From an uncultured Ruminococcus sp. (GTDB lineage: Bacteria > Bacillota > Clostridia > Oscillospirales > Ruminococcaceae): 11,579 bases of DNA. The notes beneath the pieces were generated by a model. The model was not told the origin of the DNA and ran no database searches. It worked only from the letters and a program-made list of their open reading frames with translations. Where the stretch lies: assembly GCA_900540005.1 (NCBI GenBank), contig UQEM01000076.1, positions 1 to 11,579 on the forward strand. Reading direction: 5' to 3'. The position numbers were made by a program, and so were the translations under genes. This document shows, piece by piece, positions 6,670 to 11,579 of the stretch. Position 1 is the stretch's first letter. Every line of letters starts with the position of its first letter.

Positions 6670-6703
6670 TTATTGTTACTATTTTTATGAACGGAGTGCT
6701 TAA

Positions 6704-8146
6704 ATGGACAAATTAAACGAGATCGTCAGCAAGATTGACGGATTTGTCTGGGGACTGCCTCTGATTCTGCTTATAATTACCTGCGGAATCATTCTTTCCA
6801 TAAGGATCGGCTTTCTCCAGATACACAAACTGAAACTTTCCCTGAAGTATATGCTCAAAAATGAAGATGAAGGTCACGGTGACGTTTCAAGTATCGGAGC
6901 GCTGTGCACCGCTCTTTCCGCGACAGTCGGAACCGGAAACATCGTCGGAGTCGCTACTGCAATAGCGGCAGGCGGTCCCGGTGCTTTATTCTGGATGGAA
7001 ATCGCGGCTTTCTTCGGAATGGCTACGAAATACTCCGAGGGTCTGCTCGCAATAAAATACCGCAAGGTCGACAGCGAGGGACACATTCTCGGCGGCCCGT
7101 TCTACTACATTGAGGACGGTCTGGGCAAGAACTGGAAATGGCTCGGCAAGCTGTTTGCAGTTTTCGGAATGTTCGTAGGTCTTATGGGTATTGGTACGTT
7201 TACGCAGATAAACGGTATTACATCGGCTGCAAACGGATTCTTTGACAAGTCTCCCACAACGACTATTTTCGGCAGAGAATATACATACACAACTATCATT
7301 GTCGGACTTATCGTAACAGTTCTCGTTGCATTCATCGTGATCGGAGGGATCAAGAGGATCGCTTCTGTTTCGCAGGTAGTCGTTCCTGTGATGATACTCA
7401 TTTACCTTGCTTGCTGCATTATCATTATTTTCAGCAACATCACAAAGATCCCTGACGCTGTTGTCACAGTTGTAAAGAGCGCATTCGGCATAAGACCTGC
7501 TATTGGCGGTATTGTCGGTACTGCGATGATAAGCGCAATGCGAAACGGCGTTGCAAGAGGTATTTTCTCCAACGAGGCAGGTCTCGGTTCAGCACCTATC
7601 GCAGCGGCTGCCGCTAAAACCAAAGAACCCGTAAGGCAGGGACTTGTAACAATGACCGGTACATTCATTGACACCATTATCGTTTGTACAATGACCGGAC
7701 TTTCAATAGTTATGGCAGGAAGCTATAAAAAAGAGAGTCTTGAGGGTGTTCAGATAACTACGGACGCTTTCTGCGAAGGACTTCCCTTCCCTGAAAAATT
7801 CTCGGCATTTCTCCTCATGATATGTCTTGCTTTCTTCGCGTTCACTACGATACTCGGCTGGAATTACTACTCCGAAAGATGTCTTTCTTACCTCACCGGC
7901 TCAAACAAGATCGCGACCATTGTTTTCCGCTGGCTCTATGTCGCAGCAGTTTTCATCGGCCCTTACCTTACCGTTGAGGCTGTATGGAACATCGCCGATA
8001 TTTTCAACGGACTCATGGCTCTGCCGAACGTAATTGCGCTGATCGCGCTGTCAGGTGTTGTTGCTCGGGAAACAAAGGAATTTTTCAGCCGCTACAACAA
8101 AAAAGACGGAATAATTGCCGAAAAGGAAGAAGTTCCCACAAAATAA
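6704..8146 (+). CDS. AGCS-family sodium:alanine/glycine symporter
   Basis: 480 residues, normal for the family. GGAG (6693-6696) precedes the ATG by seven bases. Family hallmarks are clear: the N-terminal stretch GLPLILLIITCGIILSIRIGFLQ, LSATVGTGNIVGVATAIAAG (about 71-90), GGPGALFWMEIAAFFGMATKYSE (90-112), GGPFYYIEDGLG (130-141) and RNGVARGIFSNEAGLGSAPIAAAAAKT in the middle. About ten hydrophobic segments fit the LeuT-like fold of AGCS carriers, which import alanine or glycine with Na+ at the cytoplasmic membrane. The C-terminus is a short charged tail. It has its own consensus promoter and ends in a strong terminator, so it is transcribed alone, although only 106 bases separate it from the hydrogenase gene and no terminator is visible between them, so read-through is possible. 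The exact amino acid is not predictable. Confidence 0.95.
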   Translation: MDKLNEIVSKIDGFVWGLPLILLIITCGIILSIRIGFLQIHKLKLSLKYMLKNEDEGHGDVSSIGALCTALSATVGTGNIVGVATAIAAGGPGALFWMEIAAFFGMATKYSEGLLAIKYRKVDSEGHILGGPFYYIEDGLGKNWKWLGKLFAVFGMFVGLMGIGTFTQINGITSAANGFFDKSPTTTIFGREYTYTTIIVGLIVTVLVAFIVIGGIKRIASVSQVVVPVMILIYLACCIIIIFSNITKIPDAVVTVVKSAFGIRPAIGGIVGTAMISAMRNGVARGIFSNEAGLGSAPIAAAAAKTKEPVRQGLVTMTGTFIDTIIVCTMTGLSIVMAGSYKKESLEGVQITTDAFCEGLPFPEKFSAFLLMICLAFFAFTTILGWNYYSERCLSYLTGSNKIATIVFRWLYVAAVFIGPYLTVEAVWNIADIFNGLMALPNVIALIALSGVVARETKEFFSRYNKKDGIIAEKEEVPTK

Positions 8147-8159
8147 ACAAAAAATTTAC

Positions 8160-8183
8160 AGCAGCCGAAAGGCTGCTTTTTTT
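8160..8183. terminator. Intrinsic terminator between the symporter and Crp/Fnr genes, probably bidirectional
   Basis: AGCAGCC, loop GAAA, GGCTGCT followed by a run of T residues (8177-8183) is a classical terminator 13 bases after the symporter stop. A-rich sequence on the left (8148-8157) supplies a T-rich tail on the minus strand for the convergent regulator gene, which stops at 8220. Confidence 0.92.
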
Positions 8184-8219
8184 GTACTATTATAATGTAT
8201 ATAAGCCATACTATACTTA

Positions 8220-8891
8220 TCAGTCATCAGCGTGCAGAAGTCTGAATCGGCTGCGATCAAATTCTATCAGTCCCTCATCGCGCAGTTTTCCAAGCTCGTT
8301 TGACATTGCGCTGCGGTCAACCGAAAGAAAATCCGCAAGCTGCTGGCGGTTTAACGGTATCACAAAGCTGTCGCTGCCTTGTTTCTGCGACTGCTCGGAC
8401 AGATAAGACATAAGCTTTTCGCGCGTTGAGCGATTCGCCATGTGCCCGAGTTTCTGTACAAGCTTGCGGTTTTTATCGGAAATTGCATAGAATAGATTTT
8501 CAATTACCATATTATGGAATTTGCACGATGATGAGCAGGTGGTCAGAATTCGCCTGACATCAAAGAGCATTATAGTGCTGTCCTCGATCGCTATTACATT
8601 GTTCAGTATCTCGCGTCCACGCGGAGTAATGCATGACTCGCCGAACATCTCGCCGATGTCAATAGTGCTGATAATGTTGCTGTTTCCCCAGAAATCATCG
8701 CGCTGAACGTGGACTCTTCCGCTCACAAGCAGCATGATATCGCCGACAATATCGCCGCGGTGATAGATATACTCGCCCTTTTTATATTCAGATTCGCGCG
8801 CATTCAGACAACCGAGCATTGCTGATATCTCATCTTCGGAGACTCCGAGAAAAAGCTGCGTGTCCTTTAAAAATTCAGCGCGGTTTTTCAT
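8220..8891 (-). CDS. Crp/Fnr-family transcriptional regulator, HcpR-like by context
   Basis: 223 residues from the ATG at 8891, chosen because AAAGGAG lies 9-10 bases upstream; the ATG 11 codons earlier (8924) has no site. The N-terminal half is a cyclic-nucleotide-binding-type beta-roll (YKKGEYIYHRGDIVGDIMLLVSGRVHV, IDIGEMFGESC). A long dimer helix follows, then a C-terminal winged helix of Crp type (IPLNRQQLADFLSVDRSAMSNELGKLRDEGLIEF, about residues 165-200). The residues needed for cAMP are not evident, and there is no N-terminal Fnr-type Cys cluster, though Cys pairs occur mid-protein (TTCSSSCKF). Regulators of this type next to a ferredoxin-like gene and hcp are known in clostridia as HcpR, which responds to nitrosative or redox stress. 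It is divergent from that operon here. HcpR function is inferred from context only. Confidence 0.9.
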   Translation of the reverse strand: MKNRAEFLKDTQLFLGVSEDEISAMLGCLNARESEYKKGEYIYHRGDIVGDIMLLVSGRVHVQRDDFWGNSNIISTIDIGEMFGESCITPRGREILNNVIAIEDSTIMLFDVRRILTTCSSSCKFHNMVIENLFYAISDKNRKLVQKLGHMANRSTREKLMSYLSEQSQKQGSDSFVIPLNRQQLADFLSVDRSAMSNELGKLRDEGLIEFDRSRFRLLHADD

Positions 8892-8919
8892 AAAAAAATT
8901 CTCCTTTCGTCGTAAATAC

Positions 8920-8966
8920 AACATACTTTATGTTTTAAGTATAGTATAATGACATCATAAAGTCAA
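8920..8966 (-). promoter_or_regulatory. Promoter of the Crp/Fnr gene with overlapping dyads and a possible divergent -10
   Basis: On the minus strand TTGACT (8961-8966), 17 bases, TATACT (8938-8943). AACATA-CTT-TATGTT (8920-8934) is a perfect dyad at the predicted start site, well placed for autorepression. A second dyad, TGAC-N8-GTCA, covers the -35 and spacer (8950-8965). On the plus strand TATAAT (8945-8950) lies inside the same element but lacks a good -35, which suits an activator-dependent promoter for the ferredoxin-hcp operon. Confidence 0.65.
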
Positions 8967-9111
8967 GGGAAAGAAACGGTTTGTGTGAAACGACCTGCGG
9001 CAAATGCCTCTTTTATCGGCAAAAAGTGCAGAGATAACTGCTGTAAGGAGCGTAAAACAGGTAAGATCCGTTTATCCGCCCTGACTTTTAAAGTGAAAGG
9101 AGCGGCGAATT
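8967..9111 (+). promoter_or_regulatory. Leader region of the ferredoxin-hcp operon
   Basis: If the plus-strand TATAAT at 8945-8950 is used, the message has an untranslated leader of about 155 bases. It contains only short possible stems, for example CAGG (9059-9062) with CCTG (9080-9083). No known riboswitch was recognised. AAAGGAG (9096-9102) is a good ribosome binding site for the ATG at 9112. Confidence 0.35.
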
Positions 9112-9810
9112 ATGATCCGTAAAATTATAAAAATTGATGAAGAAAAGTGCAACGGCTGCGGCGCTTGTGCAAGCGCTTGTCACGAGGGCGCAATAGATAT
9201 GGTGAACGGCAAGGCAAAGCTCATGCGCGAAAACTACTGTGACGGACTCGGAGACTGTCTCCCTGCTTGTCCCACAGGGGCTATATCATTTGAGGAGCGT
9301 GAAGCTCCTGCCTATGACGAAGCTGCCGTGCTTGCTGCAAAGAAAGCAGCGCAGGAAACTCCGAAACCGTGCGGCTGTCCAGGTTCACAGGCAAGAGTGC
9401 TTCACCGCGAAGTGCAGAACAGCGTTACCGAGGCGGTCTGTCCCGTAAGTCAGCTTGCGCAATGGCCTGTTCAGATAAAGCTTGTTCCGCCCACCGCACC
9501 GTATTTCAGCGGAGCAAAACTCCTCATTGCAGCCGACTGTACGGCTTACGCGTATGCAAACTTTCACAATGAATTCATGCGCGGTCATGTGACGCTTATC
9601 GGCTGTCCGAAACTTGATGATGTGGACTACTCCGAAAAACTCACCGAGATCATCAGACTTAATGACATTCAGAGCGTAACTATCGTGAGAATGGAAGTTC
9701 CCTGCTGCGGCGGACTTGAATACGCTGCAAAACAGGCACTTCAGGCAAGCGGAAAATTCATTCCGTGGAACGTGGTCACTATTTCGACAAACGGAATTAT
9801 TCTGGACTAA
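9112..9810 (+). CDS. Ferredoxin-like 4Fe-4S protein, hcp-associated (FrdX-type)
   Basis: 232 residues. A canonical cluster motif C13-x2-C16-x2-C19-x3-C23 is followed by a second, modified one, C43-DGLGD-C49-x3-C53-P, the CDGLG-x-C variant found in this family. An acidic/alanine-rich linker (about 61-83) leads to CGCPGS (C87, C89) and a roughly 140-residue C-terminal domain with further conserved cysteines (VCPVS, ADCTAYAYANF, IGCPKLDD and VPCCGGLEYA), which may bind another metal centre. It is cytoplasmic: no signal peptide or membrane segment. The gene is 43 bases ahead of hcp with no terminator between, so the two should be one operon. The likely role is electron delivery to Hcp; this pairing is known in clostridial HcpR regulons, but the partner of the C-terminal domain is not known to me. 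Confidence 0.88.
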   Translation: MIRKIIKIDEEKCNGCGACASACHEGAIDMVNGKAKLMRENYCDGLGDCLPACPTGAISFEEREAPAYDEAAVLAAKKAAQETPKPCGCPGSQARVLHREVQNSVTEAVCPVSQLAQWPVQIKLVPPTAPYFSGAKLLIAADCTAYAYANFHNEFMRGHVTLIGCPKLDDVDYSEKLTEIIRLNDIQSVTIVRMEVPCCGGLEYAAKQALQASGKFIPWNVVTISTNGIILD

Positions 9811-9853
9811 GAGAACATAAACGATCATTAATATTTTATCAGGAGGATATATT

Positions 9854-11455
9854 ATGGCTAATCAGATGTTTTGTTTTCAGTGCGAACAGACAGCAGGCTG
9901 CAGCGGCTGTACAGGAGCAGCAGGCGTATGCGGAAAAAAAGCCGATACCGCTAAGCTTCAGGACAAGCTTACGGGACTGCTCATCAACCTTGCCCGTGCA
10001 GCAAGCGAAAACGAACACCTTCGCAATGACAGCACCGACAGACTTGTGCTCGACGCGCTCTTTACGACAATAACCAATGTAAACTTCAACAACGAAACTA
10101 TCAAAGATCTTATCTCACGCGTTGAGGCGGAAGTCAGGCGGCTGTCGCCAATGTGCCCGACCTGCGCCGTTCCGTGCGGCAAGACCGAGCAGTTCGACAT
10201 GGATACTATATGGACGGCTGACGAAGATATCCGCTCTTTGAAGTCGCTCATTCTTTTCGGTATCCGCGGAATGGCAGCCTACGCTTATCATGCGGCTGTC
10301 CTCGGTTACACTGACAGCGAAGTCAACTCGTTCTTCTACAAGGGACTCTTTGCTGTCGGCGAAAAGGACTGGGGCATGAATGAGCTGCTGCCGATAGTTC
10401 TTGAAGTCGGCGAAGTGAACCTCAAGTGCATGGCTCTGCTCGACAAGGCAAACACCGAGACTTACGGAGATCCCGTCCCCGTGAAAGTTCCGCTTACCGT
10501 TGAAAAAGGCCCGTTCATCGTTATCACGGGTCACGACCTCTACGACCTGAAACTTCTCCTTGAACAGACTGAGGGAAAGGGTATCAATATCTACACTCAC
10601 GGAGAAATGCTGCCGGCTCATGGCTATCCCGAGCTGAAAAAATATCCCCACCTCAAGGGAAATTTCGGTACGGCATGGCAGAATCAGCAGAAAGAATTTG
10701 CTGATATTCCTGCGCCCATACTCTTTACCACAAACTGTCTGATGCCGCCTAAGCCAAGCTATTCTGACAGAGTTTTCACAACAGAAGTCGTTTCCTATCC
10801 CGAGATTGTTCACGTCGGCGAGGACAAGGACTTCACCCCTGTTATTGAAAAGGCTCTTGCGCTCAGAGGCTACCCCGAGGACAGACGATTCACGGGGATC
10901 AACGGCGGAGACAGCGTAATGACCGGTTTTGCGCGAAATGCCGTACTCTCGCACGCCGGAGAAATAGTTGAGGCTGTAAAGGCAAAGAAAATCAGCCGAT
11001 TCTTTCTCGTTGCAGGCTGTGACGGAGCAAAACCCGGACGTAACTATTACACCGATTTTGTAAAGCAGACTCCCGAGGACAGCATGATCCTCACGCTTGC
11101 CTGCGGAAAGTACCGTTTCAACGACCTTGACCTCGGTGAGATCGGCGGTCTGCCGCGAATAATGGACATGGGTCAGTGCAATGACGCATACAGCGCGATT
11201 CAGGTGGCTGCTGCGCTTGCCGATGCATTTGGCTGCGGAGTAAACGACCTTCCGCTGTCAATGGTTCTTTCATGGTACGAGCAAAAAGCGGTATGTATTC
11301 TGCTGTCGCTGCTCCACCTTGGAATACGCAACATTCTCCTCGGCCCTACGCTCCCTGCATTTATCTCGCCCAATGTTCTCAATTTCCTTGTTGAGAAGTA
11401 TAACATTGCGCCTACCACAACTCCCGAAAACGACCTGAAAAAAATTCTCGGCTAA
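9854..11455 (+). CDS. hcp: Hybrid cluster protein (Hcp; hydroxylamine/nitric oxide reductase)
   Basis: 533 residues, the normal length for clostridial Hcp. AGGAGG (9841-9846) precedes the ATG by seven bases. The N-terminal cluster motif is MFCFQCEQTAGCSGCTGAAGVC (ligands C7, C10, C19, C26, with an extra C16). All hybrid-cluster ligands known from Desulfovibrio Hcp are in place: H227 (GHDL), E251 (HGEMLPAH), C295 (TNCLMPP), C389 (GCDGAKPGR, the persulfide position), C417 (ACGKYRF), C442 (GQCND) and E476 (WYEQ). CPTCAVPC (101-108) is an additional Cys group in the helical domain. The enzyme is cytoplasmic, reduces hydroxylamine in vitro and NO to N2O in vivo, and defends against nitrosative stress. 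It follows the ferredoxin-like gene and is probably under the divergent Crp/Fnr regulator. Confidence 0.97.
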   Translation: MANQMFCFQCEQTAGCSGCTGAAGVCGKKADTAKLQDKLTGLLINLARAASENEHLRNDSTDRLVLDALFTTITNVNFNNETIKDLISRVEAEVRRLSPMCPTCAVPCGKTEQFDMDTIWTADEDIRSLKSLILFGIRGMAAYAYHAAVLGYTDSEVNSFFYKGLFAVGEKDWGMNELLPIVLEVGEVNLKCMALLDKANTETYGDPVPVKVPLTVEKGPFIVITGHDLYDLKLLLEQTEGKGINIYTHGEMLPAHGYPELKKYPHLKGNFGTAWQNQQKEFADIPAPILFTTNCLMPPKPSYSDRVFTTEVVSYPEIVHVGEDKDFTPVIEKALALRGYPEDRRFTGINGGDSVMTGFARNAVLSHAGEIVEAVKAKKISRFFLVAGCDGAKPGRNYYTDFVKQTPEDSMILTLACGKYRFNDLDLGEIGGLPRIMDMGQCNDAYSAIQVAAALADAFGCGVNDLPLSMVLSWYEQKAVCILLSLLHLGIRNILLGPTLPAFISPNVLNFLVEKYNIAPTTTPENDLKKILG

Positions 11456-11483
11456 AGCTGTTCCCAATAAGCAGATATAACAA

Positions 11484-11530
11484 CTCCCGAAGTCACTGTA
11501 TTGCGCTGACTTCGGGAGCTTATTTTATTT
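11484..11530 (+). terminator. Intrinsic terminator of the hcp operon
   Basis: Perfect 12-bp stem CTCCCGAAGTCA (11484-11495) with TGACTTCGGGAG (11507-11518), an 11-base loop, and the T-rich tail CTTATTTTATTT. It lies 29 bases after the hcp stop and directly before the second foldback element. Confidence 0.92.
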
Positions 11531-11531
11531 A

Positions 11532-11579
11532 GGTCGTGTTGACACTAAGCCTAACAACGCATCTTTTCGGCAAAATTTC
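11532..11579. mobile_element. Start of a second copy of the MITE-like foldback element (cut by window end)
   Basis: Bases 11536-11579 are identical (44 of 44) to the reverse complement of 4895-4938 in the first copy, starting with the terminal-repeat core GTGTTGACACTAAG. The outermost bases differ (AGGTC here, GGGA in the first copy), so the tip is less conserved. The rest lies outside the window. Confidence 0.85.

Noticed and set aside
8967..9111. Riboswitch in the leader of the ferredoxin-hcp operon
   Set aside because: I compared it by eye with conserved cores of c-di-GMP, THF, preQ1 and cobalamin classes and found no match; only short stems are present.
10115..10954. 279-codon minus-strand open frame inside hcp
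   Set aside because: It lies wholly antisense to hcp, whose active-site residues are all intact; the frame is a by-product of codon use.
1..11579. CRISPR array, tRNA, rRNA or transposase genes
   Set aside because: No regularly spaced repeats, no cloverleaf-like sequence and no transposase-like protein were seen on either strand.

Overview
The window looks like chromosomal DNA from a strictly anaerobic gut or rumen Clostridium-type Firmicute, most likely a Ruminococcus-like member of the Oscillospiraceae. The reasons are inferential. It carries a secreted GH98 glycanase with a Gram-positive signal peptide, a sugar-binding-type sensor fused to a GGDEF-like domain, a group B monomeric [FeFe] hydrogenase, an Hcp/ferredoxin pair with a Crp/Fnr regulator, strong AGGAGG-type ribosome binding sites and AT-rich sigma-A promoters with near-perfect 17-bp spacers. 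No rRNA, tRNA, CRISPR array or transposase gene was seen.

Left part (1-4800). The 3' part of a MocR/PdxR-type PLP regulator (plus strand) runs into and overlaps the 3' end of a minus-strand periplasmic-binding-protein-like/GGDEF-like regulator. Both proteins lose their normal C-termini at this junction, which suggests a deletion fused two gene ends. A divergent intergenic region (2718-2952) holds one excellent promoter for each direction. The plus-strand promoter drives a secreted GH98 glycoside hydrolase whose start codon with the good ribosome binding site is out of frame with the enzyme by one base, across a run of eight A residues. Downstream lie three inverted repeats, the last a strong, probably bidirectional terminator, and then a small minus-strand membrane protein.

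Middle and right part (4777-11579). A 170-bp foldback, MITE-like element (4777-4946) with perfect 22-bp terminal inverted repeats lies directly upstream of the small membrane protein. The first 44 bp of a second copy, in inverted orientation and identical over those bases, begin at 11536 and run off the window. Between the two copies is a redox and amino-acid block: a group B [FeFe] hydrogenase, an AGCS sodium:alanine/glycine symporter, a minus-strand Crp/Fnr-family regulator, and, divergent from it, a ferredoxin-like protein followed by the hybrid cluster protein (hcp). The regulator/ferredoxin/hcp trio fits the known HcpR-type nitrosative and redox stress locus. Hydrogenase, symporter and hcp genes are not one operon: each unit has its own promoter and the symporter and hcp end in clear intrinsic terminators.

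The points most worth a second look are the A8 frameshift at the GH98 start, the truncated convergent gene pair near 1050-1095, the repeat element bracketing the redox block, and the regulatory DNA between the Crp/Fnr gene and the ferredoxin-hcp operon. I did not find a clearly new multi-gene system.
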